Positions 29,846 to 38,344 of a stretch of DNA of 63,612 bases are shown here, in pieces. The notes below the pieces were generated by a model. That model was not told the DNA's origin and made no database searches. It saw nothing but the letters and a program-made list of their open reading frames with translations. This DNA is from Chthonomonadaceae bacterium. Its GTDB lineage: Bacteria > Armatimonadota > Chthonomonadetes > Chthonomonadales > Chthonomonadaceae. The position numbers and the translations under genes were made by a program. The stretch is taken from positions 1-63,612 of the forward strand of contig DAIDHN010000019.1 of assembly GCA_027459665.1 (NCBI GenBank). The letters are read 5' to 3'. The stretch's first letter is position 1, and every line of letters starts with the position of its first letter.

Positions 29846-30856
29846 TTAATTTTCTGTAATGCGATCTACGGAAAGCAGTGTGACGCTGCTGCCCTTGATC
29901 TCCAGGGTGACTTGCACAGCAAGCTGATTCTTTTTCTTAAGTAACTTACTTTCTTCCTCAGTAAGCATTTTTCGTATAGGAGACATGCCCCAGTCGCCTT
30001 CAACTGCCTGATCGTAAGTATCTGCAATCACGCGGTATTCCAAATGACTGCCGTTTTGACGACGTATCAATAGGCCGCGTATTGTTACACTCACTGCTTC
30101 GGGTTCGGATTCGGGAGGCATTTCCATTTTGTTGAATCGGCCATAGCCTGCATTGGTTTTTGCGCCTGCCCCCAGGTTTTGCAGGCACCATTCAAGCAGA
30201 TGCAGGGTGAATCGCGCCCAGGCATCTTCTGGCGCTTCTACAGCAAACAGAAAAGTTACTTCCGGCCTCACCACGAGAAAAGGAACCGGTATCGGGTCTT
30301 CTGCATCGGTAGGAGCGATGCTGCCTCTTGTGCTGTAGTAGCTCTGATGGTGTACGGTGATCACATCCCGCTGCAGTAGATTTTTTGCTTCAGGCACAGC
30401 CAGGGCATCATGAAACACCAGCAGGGAAGCTGATTCGGTGCTGCCGAAAATGGCGTCAAACTGTGTTTGCGTAATCAGCCCTTCTTTCAGCATTTCCCCG
30501 GCGCCCCGTCTGCAAAGCCCCTTGAGGGCAGCGCCCGGAATGATGGGAGTACCGAAAGTATGGTGCAGGGTGATGCCTATCTCGATGGGAGAGGCATTGC
30601 CCAGCCCAATAGCCAGCGGTCCGGCAGTGGCGGCGCGGGCGCAGAGAGCGCCTCGCTGTTCCAGCGCATGGCGGCGCATCTCAAATGCCCGTGCGTACAC
30701 CTCTGGCGGCGAACAGTCAGTCACTTTATCGAGCAGCTGCACAGCCGATTCATGATTGTCTTCTGTGCTGGGCAGATAGCGGTGCAGAGCCAGACCCGGA
30801 TGGCTGATTTTTGTCTGTTCCAGCGCAGACAGAGCACTTCGGCAGGCAATGCTCAT
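29846..30856 (-). CDS. cmr6: Type III-B RAMP subunit Cmr6
   Basis: Cmr6 caps the Cmr4-Cmr5 filament of the type III-B effector complex at the crRNA 3' side. The 336-aa product contains the RAMP signature 'GTPIIPGAALKGLCRRGAGE', a 'FGSTESASLLVFHDA' strand and 'NAGYGRFNKME', the C-terminal glycine-rich loop. The start overlaps the stop of cmr5 by 4 nt (ATGA type). Length is in the upper range for the family. Confidence 0.93.
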   Translation of the reverse strand: MSIACRSALSALEQTKISHPGLALHRYLPSTEDNHESAVQLLDKVTDCSPPEVYARAFEMRRHALEQRGALCARAATAGPLAIGLGNASPIEIGITLHHTFGTPIIPGAALKGLCRRGAGEMLKEGLITQTQFDAIFGSTESASLLVFHDALAVPEAKNLLQRDVITVHHQSYYSTRGSIAPTDAEDPIPVPFLVVRPEVTFLFAVEAPEDAWARFTLHLLEWCLQNLGAGAKTNAGYGRFNKMEMPPESEPEAVSVTIRGLLIRRQNGSHLEYRVIADTYDQAVEGDWGMSPIRKMLTEEESKLLKKKNQLAVQVTLEIKGSSVTLLSVDRITEN

Positions 30857-31233
30857 TGCTGGTCCCCCGCTGTCTCTACCTTGAGAATGGATACTGCAAA
30901 GCGTTTGAAGTAAATCCAGGCGGCCAGAACGCGCCGGGTAGCAAACATGTATTCGGAGGCATTCATTTGCTGTACAGCGCTCGCTGCAGTTTGCTTATCC
31001 AGCAGCTTTGCAACATGCTCCAGCAGCTTTTCGTGCGCCTCGCCCCTTCCTTCGCCTGCTGCTTTTTTCGATTCGGAAAAGGCAAGTGCCTGGCAGAGGC
31101 CGCAGGTACGCACCATCACTGGAAAACTGTGGCACAACCCGCCGTATATTTTTGCAGCTTTGTCATTGCCTTTGAGTTCAGAAACCAGTTTTTCGGCCAG
31201 TTCCATATCGGTTTGCGCTCTGCTTTTGCTCAT
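30853..31233 (-). CDS. cmr5: Type III-B small subunit Cmr5
   Basis: A 126-aa all-helical protein, as expected for Cmr5 (about 120-150 aa), the small subunit that forms the inner filament of the Cmr complex and contacts target RNA. The sequence begins 'KSRAQTDMELAEKLVSEL' and ends with a helix 'RRVLAAWIYFKRFAVSIL', both typical of the family. It overlaps cmr4 and cmr6 by 4 nt at either end, which fits strict translational coupling. Confidence 0.92.
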   Translation of the reverse strand: MSKSRAQTDMELAEKLVSELKGNDKAAKIYGGLCHSFPVMVRTCGLCQALAFSESKKAAGEGRGEAHEKLLEHVAKLLDKQTAASAVQQMNASEYMFATRRVLAAWIYFKRFAVSILKVETAGDQQ

Positions 31234-32048
31234 GGCATCACCACCACCACTCTGCAGAGGCCGCGCCCCACCGAGGCATCTCCTCCAACCTGAATGGTTT
31301 TGCCGTTTTGCTGCAGAACAGCATCCAGCGTGGCGCCTGCTCTTGCGGGAGCGGCAAAGCCATAGAAAAGGGTTTCTGCCGGTACAGCTTCCTCATACCA
31401 GAGGCCGCCTGCTTCTACGGTTTTAGATTCTTCTTTCAAACGTATGCGCGCAGTCACCTCTGTACCCGTTTCGCAGAGGTAGGCAAAAGTCTGGTCTGAC
31501 ACCATGAGAAACCGATTGACAAAACTTTTTGCATCATCCGGGAAGAGCGCTTCTGCCAGCGCATTTGCGATTTCCTCTGCTGCGGGGTGGGGGGCGGCGT
31601 GAAGGTCGAGGTCTTCGAGGTAGACGGTCTGGTTTTTAACCAGCTCAGAAGAATTTGTGCAGAGTGCGCAGAGCGTCTGGTCTTCATCGCGCACATCCGG
31701 CAGGTTTTTGAGCAAGGCTTTTGCGCCAAGCGCCTCAGCGTTTCGCTTCATGCGCGCCAGTGTAAGGGGGCTGGCAACATAGGCAAAGGTGCCGAAGTAG
31801 CTGCGTACAGGCAGACAGAGCAGACGCTGATCGGTGATGCAGAGTTCTCCAGCGTTTTCCTGGCTGCCAAATAGTGCGCTGTGCTGGTTGTCTAGCGTGG
31901 AGCGCAGAACTCCCTTCAGGCTGCTGCCGGGCAGCATTGGAAAGCCCGTGGCTTTTTCGCGTGCAACGGGCAGTTCTATTACGGCCACTGTCTGCCCTGT
32001 GCCAGAATGCACTGGCGTGAGGGCATGCAGAAAGAGGGTGGCAGTCAT
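31230..32048 (-). CDS. cmr4: Type III-B backbone subunit Cmr4, catalytic Asp replaced by Glu
   Basis: Cmr4 forms the backbone of the complex and cuts target RNA every six nucleotides in characterised systems. The N-terminus 'LFLHALTPVHSGTGQ' and the RAMP loop 'LPGSSLKGVLRS' are standard. The conserved segment that normally reads V-(V/I)-D-L-P-I reads 'AVIELPVAREKATGF' here, so position 25 (equivalent to the catalytic Asp26 of P. furiosus Cmr4) is Glu, encoded by GAA. At 272 aa it is slightly short for Cmr4 (about 280-300). Neighbours are cmr3 (16-bp gap) and cmr5 (4-nt overlap). Confidence 0.93.
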   Translation of the reverse strand: MTATLFLHALTPVHSGTGQTVAVIELPVAREKATGFPMLPGSSLKGVLRSTLDNQHSALFGSQENAGELCITDQRLLCLPVRSYFGTFAYVASPLTLARMKRNAEALGAKALLKNLPDVRDEDQTLCALCTNSSELVKNQTVYLEDLDLHAAPHPAAEEIANALAEALFPDDAKSFVNRFLMVSDQTFAYLCETGTEVTARIRLKEESKTVEAGGLWYEEAVPAETLFYGFAAPARAGATLDAVLQQNGKTIQVGGDASVGRGLCRVVVVMP

Positions 32049-32064
32049 ACAGTGTTCTCCTTAG

Positions 32065-33165
32065 TTATTCCCATACTCCCCAAAGGGAGAGGCCAAAACC
32101 ATCGCGTCTGTCTTGCTCGCCGCTGCTTTGCGGCGCAAGCCATGCGCCCTCTGCCAGCTCGGCAGGGCTGCCCTGCAGCACGTCAAAAAAGTAGACCGAG
32201 CCTGCCGGCGCCATCCATCGTACGGCTTTGGGTGCGTTGTGCCTCCAGTCCCACCCATGTGCAGGCTCTCTGCGTTTTACCGCCGCGGCAGCCAGCCGAA
32301 GGGTAAGGCTGGGCGCTCCCTGCGGCGTGAACTCCAAGCGGCTGTCGGCAGGGTTCCAGCCTGCTGCAAACAGCGCCGGCGTTGCCAGAAGCATGCGCAC
32401 CCGTTTTGCATTTGCCAGTTTCTGCTGCAGGCTTGCGGGGCAGGCTGGCCAGAGCTGCTCATCGGCCGTGCAAACGGCGGCCAGCCTCCGTTCGCCTCCC
32501 AGCGGGCGCGGGCCGGAAAGGTCTGCTGCATTATCCATGCGCACCAGCATTTCCCATTCTGCCGGCTGGTTTGGGCTGCGGTAGTCTTCCCAGCAGAGCG
32601 AACGCGTAGTGAAAAGCATGGCATCCTCCGATGTGCCAGTAAAAGGGTTGATGCTCACGTGCACTCTTTCTTCCACGGGCAGGCCTTCCAGCTTTTGCGG
32701 CGGCGCAAACTCGCCGCCCTCATGCTGCAGCCACGCGAACAGGTCTTCCTGCTGCCAAAGCGTGTACCCTGCGGCAGGCTTGCCATCACGTGTGACCTGC
32801 AGGGGAAGCAGTCCGTCGGGCAAGTTGACTCCCTGCGGCTTCGAAAACGGGCGCAGTGCCATTACCGAGGCCATACCGTTTTCATCTCCTGCCATCACCA
32901 CCGCATCGGCAGGGGAGGGGTAGACAGGTTTGCCGCACCTGAGCAGCAGCGGTCCGTGGCAGGCCGTCTGCATGGCCATATCCGGGCCGTCTGCCTTCCA
33001 GTCCCACCCAAGCGTTTCGCCCAGGTGCGTGCGCAGCGCTCCTGCGATGCTGGAGGGCAGCGGCATTGGGAGCGTGCGTGCGCTCTGTGCGCCTTCTTCC
33101 TGTGTGAAGGCTCTGCCGTCGCGAAAGAGCAGGGGGTCTATGCCCAGAATTCTCAGTGTGTTCAT
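32065..33165 (-). CDS. cmr3: Type III-B RAMP subunit Cmr3
   Basis: Cmr3 binds the 5' handle of the crRNA together with Cas10/Cmr2. The 366-aa product starts with the family-typical 'LGIDPLLFRDGRAFT' and 'PSSIAGALRTHLGE' and has 'RVHVSINPFTGTSEDAMLFTT' in the middle. Its ATG overlaps the cmr2 stop by 4 nt. Order and length agree with cmr operons elsewhere. Confidence 0.93.
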   Translation of the reverse strand: MNTLRILGIDPLLFRDGRAFTQEEGAQSARTLPMPLPSSIAGALRTHLGETLGWDWKADGPDMAMQTACHGPLLLRCGKPVYPSPADAVVMAGDENGMASVMALRPFSKPQGVNLPDGLLPLQVTRDGKPAAGYTLWQQEDLFAWLQHEGGEFAPPQKLEGLPVEERVHVSINPFTGTSEDAMLFTTRSLCWEDYRSPNQPAEWEMLVRMDNAADLSGPRPLGGERRLAAVCTADEQLWPACPASLQQKLANAKRVRMLLATPALFAAGWNPADSRLEFTPQGAPSLTLRLAAAAVKRREPAHGWDWRHNAPKAVRWMAPAGSVYFFDVLQGSPAELAEGAWLAPQSSGEQDRRDGFGLSLWGVWE

Positions 33166-34784
33166 TTCTGCTCCTTTGCGGCATTGTAGCTGGACAGGAA
33201 GCGTGCTGTTACCAGCATATCTGCAAACGATTGCAGTACCCCCGTAATTTCCCCATACTGCGGCACAAATTCTTCCAGAAGGTTTTGCAGGGTGAGTTTT
33301 GCCGCGCTGTTACCCTCCTTGCGGTTGAGAATGCGCTGCGCCTCGCGCCGTATTGTTTCGTTGTGCAGCTGCACCCCTCTGCATTCTGCGGCCAGCGCTT
33401 TTAGCTCGTACGGAAAGCCGCGCAGGTCTTTCTGCAGTGCGTCTCCCGCTCTTGCCATTTGCTCTACCGGATTGCGGTTCCAGGGCAGGCTCCAGAGCAC
33501 AGGCGATCCGCCGCGAGTATGCAGCGCCAGGGCGAGGGAGTTTCGTTCTTTTTTCGCTTCCTTTTCAGCTGTGCGCACAAAATCGAGAGCAGTTTGCAGG
33601 TTTTCCAGGTGGTGCACCACCGCGACACCTGCAGAGAGTGTGAGGTCTTTTCGGGCGAGAGGCACTCCTACAGTGCTGTGAAACAGTTCTGCCAGTTCAT
33701 GTGCGCACTGCAGCGCTGTGTGCAGCGGCAGCATGGCAAGCACATCATCTCCGCCTGAGTAAATCAGAAAGCCTTGTTGTTTTTCCACCACTCCTTTTAC
33801 GCTGCCGGCAAAGTCGGCAAGCAGGCTGGAAAGTGCCTGATGTTTTTTCCTGCTTTCAAGCTGGTTGATGGCAGCGCCCATTCGGTCGCCATCCGCCTGC
33901 AGCAGCGCATAGTAGCCTGGGAATTCGGATATTTTGAGGCCTCTTTTCAAATCCTTTACCACCGCATCTGCTGCCTGTTTTTCCTGTTCATTCAGCAGTT
34001 CGTCATCGCGGCGGTAAATCAGTTCGCCCGGCTGCAGGCTTTTCCCCCTGGTCAACTGCTCCAGTGTTTCCCATGCCTGCGGGCAGTTTTGTTTTGCTAT
34101 TTCCTCAAAACACCGAAAAGCCATTTCAGAGGTGGAAGGCACCGTTTGGTTGCTGCCCCGAATGCGTTTGAGCAGGGAAACGGCGTCGAGGCGCTCGCTT
34201 TTTTTAAGTCTCAGTTTGTGTTCAACGGTTTTCCACTCCTGTTCTGTACGAATCAGCAGTACCTCCTCGCGGGAAGGATCCAGGCTGCTTTTATTGCGTC
34301 CTTCCCGGCCCTGTACAGGTGCAAAATCGCGCAGCGCCTTGCGCCCTGCCAGCAGCCTGTCGAGTTCACAGCGCACGGCCGGGTATTCTTCTTCTTTTTC
34401 CAGTTCCATCCATGCTGCATAGAACTCCAGAAAAGAGGCGATCTGTTGTTCTGCCTGTTCAGAATCAAGCAGTGCGGGCGGCAAAGTGCCTGCTGCCTCA
34501 ATCCATGCCCCGTGCAGAAATTTTTTTGCCTGCTGTTCGGCTTCTTCGGCTGTTTGCTTTGGGTGTGCAGTGTGAGGGAGCAGCACAAGAATTTTGTTGG
34601 CGGCATCACCTTCGGGGTCAGATGGAAAAATAAGTTCAGCACCCTGATTCCGCAGCCACTGCGATACAGTTTGAGCGGTTTTTACCAGCAGCTGCGAGCC
34701 GGCATGCAAGTCTGCGGTGCGGCGTGCAGCCGCAATAAAATCCTGCACAGGGCCAATAGAGATTGCAAGAAGGGTACCGTTCAC
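33162..34784 (-). CDS. cmr2: Cas10/Cmr2 large subunit without HD domain
   Basis: Cmr2 (Cas10) senses target RNA binding and makes cyclic oligoadenylates. The N-terminus 'LAISIGPVQDFIAAARRT' is the ferredoxin-like Palm start. The first Palm Asp cluster is 'ADGDRMG' at about residue 300, and the cyclase motif 'YSGGDDVLAML' (GGDD at about 344-347) is intact. The protein has only 540 aa; no N-terminal HD nuclease domain exists, and no clear Cys4 zinc finger is seen between the Palm domains. GTG 34784 forms a 4-nt overlap with the cmr1 stop and has AGAGG 8 nt upstream, so it is preferred over GTG 34808 or ATG 34802. Confidence 0.93.
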   Translation of the reverse strand: MNGTLLAISIGPVQDFIAAARRTADLHAGSQLLVKTAQTVSQWLRNQGAELIFPSDPEGDAANKILVLLPHTAHPKQTAEEAEQQAKKFLHGAWIEAAGTLPPALLDSEQAEQQIASFLEFYAAWMELEKEEEYPAVRCELDRLLAGRKALRDFAPVQGREGRNKSSLDPSREEVLLIRTEQEWKTVEHKLRLKKSERLDAVSLLKRIRGSNQTVPSTSEMAFRCFEEIAKQNCPQAWETLEQLTRGKSLQPGELIYRRDDELLNEQEKQAADAVVKDLKRGLKISEFPGYYALLQADGDRMGAAINQLESRKKHQALSSLLADFAGSVKGVVEKQQGFLIYSGGDDVLAMLPLHTALQCAHELAELFHSTVGVPLARKDLTLSAGVAVVHHLENLQTALDFVRTAEKEAKKERNSLALALHTRGGSPVLWSLPWNRNPVEQMARAGDALQKDLRGFPYELKALAAECRGVQLHNETIRREAQRILNRKEGNSAAKLTLQNLLEEFVPQYGEITGVLQSFADMLVTARFLSSYNAAKEQK

Positions 34785-35935
34785 AACTGTTTCCTCTGCC
34801 ATTTGCACTGGGTCAGGTAATCTGCAAGGAACTGGCGCACCGGCATTTTCTGTATTTGCAGCGGACCATCTGCCTGCTGCAGCGGGCTTTTGGTTGTTTC
34901 TAGTGAAGTGATCTGCGTAACAGAAGGCGCAGTCAGAATGAGGATGGCAGCACTGTACTGCTTCTCGCCGGTGCGGAGCGGCTTGACTATTATTGGCGAG
35001 GCAAGGCGCGTGTTTTTTCCGCTGCCCTGCAGAGTGGTATTGTGGTGTTCTTCATGAAGAAAATGGTATACGATGGGCAGGCCCAGCTCTGCTTTTGGAA
35101 ACCGGGCTGCCTGCCAGTCTTTTTCACGAATGGCTGTTGCATCTGGCCAGCGAAATTCACGCTTTGGATCAATGTCGCGCCCCAGCCTGAAGAGTTTCCA
35201 TTCGTTTACGGCAGTTTGCCATGCGTTGTCTGCATCGGCACACTGTTTCCAAAACAGGCCCGCGCCCTGCAGCACCGGGAACAGGTGATCTGTGCCGCTC
35301 TGCGTAGCGGGGATATCCATTGGCCAGCACACCGGCCGACCATTCATATGTGCCTCCATGCTGCCGCATCCACGCCGGGTGCGCGCACCTATGCCGCCAA
35401 ACAGCAGCCATGCCCGCAGCGCGCCCTCTATTTGCTGCTGCAGATGGGCAGGAAAGTCGAGCTGCAGGGTGAACTCTACCTTCTGCAGGCCGGATGCTTG
35501 CGGTTGATCATTGTCTTCGTTAAAAGGAAACAGCGCGTATGCGGGATGGTCGCTTATTTTCGGATCCAGACTTGAATAGGATGTTTTACTGCCCTTCTGG
35601 CTGATATGAATCGTGATGGCTGTTTGGCAGTCGGGTGTCTGGCCGGGTTTGCCTTTGTGTTCCAGCGCTGCCTCGCCCCAGCAGGCTGCCTCTGCTGCAA
35701 ACATTTCTTCTGTGCTTCGGTAGTTTGCGCCATAGAGCGCGCGCCACCAGAATCTGAGGTGACCGCGGATAGCGGCCGGGCGTACCGGAGACTGTTCATC
35801 TACTTCACGGGCCTGAAAGCTGCCTCCAAACATGGGGGTAACCAGCTTGATTTTTGCCTCCAGCCTGGCCCTTTTCGGGCGCTGGGGGGCTTCCCATTTC
35901 GGTGGTTCGGGTAGATTGCGGCTCAATGCTGACAT
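34781..35935 (-). CDS. cmr1: Type III-B RAMP subunit Cmr1
   Basis: Cmr1 sits at the 3' end of the crRNA in the Cmr complex and helps capture target RNA. The 384-aa product contains the family signature 'LVTPMFGGSFQAREVDEQSPVRPAAIRGHLRFWWRAL' in residues about 31-67 (given here as its position; key residues are the GG and the RGHLRFWWR loop) and a RAMP Gly-rich stretch 'GGIGARTRRGCGS'. It is the first gene of the seven-gene operon and follows the consensus promoter at 36035-36063 with a leader of about 93 nt. Confidence 0.93.
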   Translation of the reverse strand: MSALSRNLPEPPKWEAPQRPKRARLEAKIKLVTPMFGGSFQAREVDEQSPVRPAAIRGHLRFWWRALYGANYRSTEEMFAAEAACWGEAALEHKGKPGQTPDCQTAITIHISQKGSKTSYSSLDPKISDHPAYALFPFNEDNDQPQASGLQKVEFTLQLDFPAHLQQQIEGALRAWLLFGGIGARTRRGCGSMEAHMNGRPVCWPMDIPATQSGTDHLFPVLQGAGLFWKQCADADNAWQTAVNEWKLFRLGRDIDPKREFRWPDATAIREKDWQAARFPKAELGLPIVYHFLHEEHHNTTLQGSGKNTRLASPIIVKPLRTGEKQYSAAILILTAPSVTQITSLETTKSPLQQADGPLQIQKMPVRQFLADYLTQCKWQRKQL

Positions 35936-36034
35936 CTCCTCCCTTCAAGGCGGATAAGAGTTTGGGCAAGGCACAATGGCTTGAAATGCGGTTAAAAGAG
36001 GCGTACGCAAACGAGTAAAGCAACCTGACAGCAA

Positions 36035-36063
36035 ATTATAACAGGTGCTGTTTCTTCTGTCAA
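36035..36063 (-). promoter_or_regulatory. Consensus sigma-70 promoter of the cmr operon
   Basis: Read on the minus strand, TTGACA (36063-36058) and TATAAT (36040-36035) are separated by exactly 17 bp. Both boxes are perfect. Transcription should begin near 36028 and run into cmr1. No operator palindrome is obvious around it, which suggests strong constitutive expression. Confidence 0.85.
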
Positions 36064-36193
36064 CAGTTTTTTTGGGGCCAAGTGGTCAGCAGCAGCGAAG
36101 CGGCAGGAAGAGCGGTGTATGGAAGGAAAACAGGCGGTGAGGGGGAATATACTGCAGGCACGACTGAATACTAAACTGTGAGGACTGCTGCGA

Positions 36194-37114
36194 ATGCGTA
36201 TTGTCTCGCTGCTGCCGGGTGCAACCGAAATCATATGCGCCATTGGCCTGCAGGATAATCTGGTTGGCGTTACTCATGAATGCGACTGGCCGCCCAGTGT
36301 GAGGCAGCTGCCGAAGGTAACGCGCACCCTGATTCCTGCCGGGGCAGGCAGCGCTGAAATAGATGCTCTGGTGCGTGAGAGGCTGCAGAGCCGGAATGCA
36401 CTGTACACCCTGAACAGGGAGGTTTTGGAGAGTTTGCGCCCCGACCTTATTGTTACGCAGGCGTTGTGCGAGGTGTGCGCGGTTGCAGAGGCCGAGGTGC
36501 GTGCTGCTGCCAGTGCGCTGCCCGGCAGACCGCGTGTTCTCAATCTGGCGCCCTCTTCGCTGGAAGATGTGTATGCTGCCATGCTGCAGACAGGTCGTGC
36601 TGCAGGCTGTGAGATGCAGGCAGGCAGGGCGGCAGCCGCCATGCAGAGCCGCGTGCGTGCAGTGGAGCAGCGTACGGTGCAGCTGCCGCCGGAAGCCAGA
36701 CCGCGCACGGTTCTGCTGGAGTGGATAGACCCCCTGTTTTGCGCGGGGCACTGGACGCCTTCGCTGATAGAGCGGGCGGGTGGAAAGTGTGTGCTGGGCG
36801 CTGCGGGGCAGCCATCGCGCACTACGTCGTGGCAGGAGTTGTGTGAGGCAGAGCCTGAGGCGCTGTTTGCTGCCTGCTGCGGTTACACCACAGAGCGCGC
36901 CCTGCAAGATATTCCGCTGCTGCAGCGCATTGCGGGCTGGGAGGCACTGCCCTGCGTGCAAAACATGCGCGTTTATTTTGCGGATGGCAGCGCCTACTTC
37001 AACCGCCCCGGCCCGCGCCTGGCAGAGAGCCTGGAAATTCTGGCCCATGCGCTGCATCCTTCGCTGCACCCCTTGCCTGAGGGGTTGGAGGCGGCTGTCT
37101 GCCCATTTGCATAG
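36194..37114 (+). CDS. Cobalamin-binding-like periplasmic protein family member, no signal peptide
   Basis: A 306-aa member of the BtuF/FecB-type binding-protein superfamily. The N-terminus 'RIVSLLPGATEIICAIGL' then 'LVGVTHECDWPP' is the hallmark of the subgroup often annotated as cobalamin-binding, and 'SLRPDLIVTQALCEVC' and 'APSSLEDVY' follow. No signal peptide or lipobox precedes the first strand: ATG 36194 is followed at once by the core fold. It may therefore act in the cytoplasm or reach the envelope by other means. It lies divergent to cmr1 and upstream of cas6 on the same strand (189 bp). No transporter gene adjoins it. Confidence 0.82.
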   Translation: MRIVSLLPGATEIICAIGLQDNLVGVTHECDWPPSVRQLPKVTRTLIPAGAGSAEIDALVRERLQSRNALYTLNREVLESLRPDLIVTQALCEVCAVAEAEVRAAASALPGRPRVLNLAPSSLEDVYAAMLQTGRAAGCEMQAGRAAAAMQSRVRAVEQRTVQLPPEARPRTVLLEWIDPLFCAGHWTPSLIERAGGKCVLGAAGQPSRTTSWQELCEAEPEALFAACCGYTTERALQDIPLLQRIAGWEALPCVQNMRVYFADGSAYFNRPGPRLAESLEILAHALHPSLHPLPEGLEAAVCPFA

Positions 37115-37303
37115 CCCTGTACCGGTTTCAAGCGGGCAGGCAGGCAGCATTTGGTGGTACTTTTTGGTTAAAAACGCTTTTGTGCGAACAGTGTATATGT
37201 GAGGGTGTTTGCAGAGAGAAGATTTCCCCTGTGTTGCATGAGTGCGGCAGAGCGGGGGAAGGTATGCACACTGCCTGATATTTATTTGCACAAAGAGGAA
37301 GAG

Positions 37304-38107
37304 ATGCGACTTAAAATCAGTTTGCACAGCGAGAGTGATGTAGAGCTTCCGGTAGATCATCTGCATCAGCTTACTGCACTGGTGTATTATCTGCTGAATA
37401 ATTCGGATGAGGAGTATGCGCGTTTTTTGCATACCGAGGGTTATGCTGCCGAGGATGACTCGGGGCAGCGTTTCAAGCTGTTTCATTTCAGCACCCTTCG
37501 CAGCCGCAATCGGCGCATATCGGGCAGCAGCATCCATTTTGCACGCGGCGGGGTGGAGTGGCTGATTGGCTCGCCAGTAGAGCCTTTTATACGAAACCTG
37601 GCGAGTGCGCTGGTTGTCTCCCCGCTGTTGAGAGTAGGGAATGCGCATTTTGAAACGAGACAGATCGAGACGCTGCATGTTCCTTTATTTGCAGAGGGGC
37701 ATGCCGATTTTACCTGCATTACCCCTGTGGTCGCCTCGGTGCGGCGGCTGGGTGAAGAGAGACAGGGAATTCGTTATCTTCGCCCTCGCGAGCAGGATGA
37801 GTTTGAGAATTCGGTGCGGGCCAATCTGCTTCGCAAGCATCTTGCCCTGTATGGAACAGAGCCTGCGCGGCCTTGTCTGCGGCTTTATTTTGACAGAAAC
37901 TACATGCAGCGTGATGCGCATGAGGGGGCGCGCAAGATGCGTTTCAAAAACGTGGATGTGGTGGGGGCTTTCTGCCCTTTGCGTTTGGAAGGGAGTCCCG
38001 AGCTGCTCAGGCTTGCCTGGGAGTGCGGACTTGGTGAAAAGAATGCAGCAGGCTTTGGAATGCTGGAGATGATTCGGCCTGTTTCTGCAAGGCCGACGGC
38101 GGTATGA
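37304..38107 (+). CDS. cas6: CRISPR pre-crRNA endoribonuclease Cas6
   Basis: Cas6 cuts the repeat RNA to release crRNAs. The 267-aa product has the usual Cas6 layout: an N-terminal RAMP fold with 'VELPVDHLHQLTALVYYLLN' (candidate catalytic His in this segment), an 'NLASALVVSPLLRVG' strand, and a C-terminal glycine-rich loop 'GLGEKNAAGFGMLEM'. ATG 37304 has AGAGGAAGAG directly upstream, which makes it a better start than GTG 37199. It lies 291 bp upstream of the array, in the same direction, and is followed by a perfect 14-bp hairpin. Confidence 0.92.
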   Translation: MRLKISLHSESDVELPVDHLHQLTALVYYLLNNSDEEYARFLHTEGYAAEDDSGQRFKLFHFSTLRSRNRRISGSSIHFARGGVEWLIGSPVEPFIRNLASALVVSPLLRVGNAHFETRQIETLHVPLFAEGHADFTCITPVVASVRRLGEERQGIRYLRPREQDEFENSVRANLLRKHLALYGTEPARPCLRLYFDRNYMQRDAHEGARKMRFKNVDVVGAFCPLRLEGSPELLRLAWECGLGEKNAAGFGMLEMIRPVSARPTAV

Positions 38108-38144
38108 ATACGGCATTTTGCGGGCTGATCTGCTGAGCGTTGTG

Positions 38145-38175
38145 ACTAGCGGGGGGAAATATTCCCCCCGCTAGT
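38145..38175 (+). terminator. Perfect palindromic hairpin after cas6
   Basis: ACTAGCGGGGGGAA (38145-38158) pairs perfectly with TTCCCCCCGCTAGT (38162-38175) around a 3-nt loop. The stem is 14 bp and very GC-rich, but the following sequence has only a short T run (GCTTTGTG). It probably ends cas6 transcription or protects the 3' end. Confidence 0.6.
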
Positions 38176-38245
38176 GCTTTGTGCCTGTTTCCTCTTGCTG
38201 TAATTCCCCTTTTTTCACTGGGTAAAACCCTCCAGAAACCCCTCA

Positions 38246-38302
38246 AAAAGAGTCGTCGGTCTCCAGTAGCCTTGCGCTACTCTAGAGGTCGACGACTCTT
38301 TT
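38246..38302. promoter_or_regulatory. Large imperfect inverted repeat in the CRISPR leader
   Basis: AAAAGAGTCGTCG (38246-38258) is perfectly complementary to CGACGACTCTTTT (38290-38302). Inside, CTC/GAG and AGTAG/CTACT extend the stem to roughly 23 pairs, with a CCTTGCG loop. T tracts flank it on either strand, so it could work as a bidirectional terminator that insulates the array promoter (38345) from cas6, or as a leader binding site. Confidence 0.6.
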
Positions 38303-38344
38303 GTGCATTTTTGCCGCTTTTCGCCTTTTTTTGTGATTTTACAC

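Noticed and set aside
35936-36193. Cobalamin riboswitch upstream of the cobalamin-binding-like gene
   Set aside because: The gap is only 258 bp, is shared with the cmr promoter and leader, and I saw no B12-box-like core. None was seen before btuF at 43374 either, which overlaps rluB.
36086-37678. 530-codon minus-strand frame opposite the cobalamin-binding-like gene and cas6
   Set aside because: It lies antisense to two recognisable genes, is rich in Arg, Gln and His, and shows no domain or ribosome-binding site.
38280-38295. TCTAGAGGTCGAC in the CRISPR leader, which resembles a cloning polylinker
   Set aside because: The match is short and not exact, and the bases belong to a natural 13-bp inverted repeat; vector contamination is not needed to explain it.
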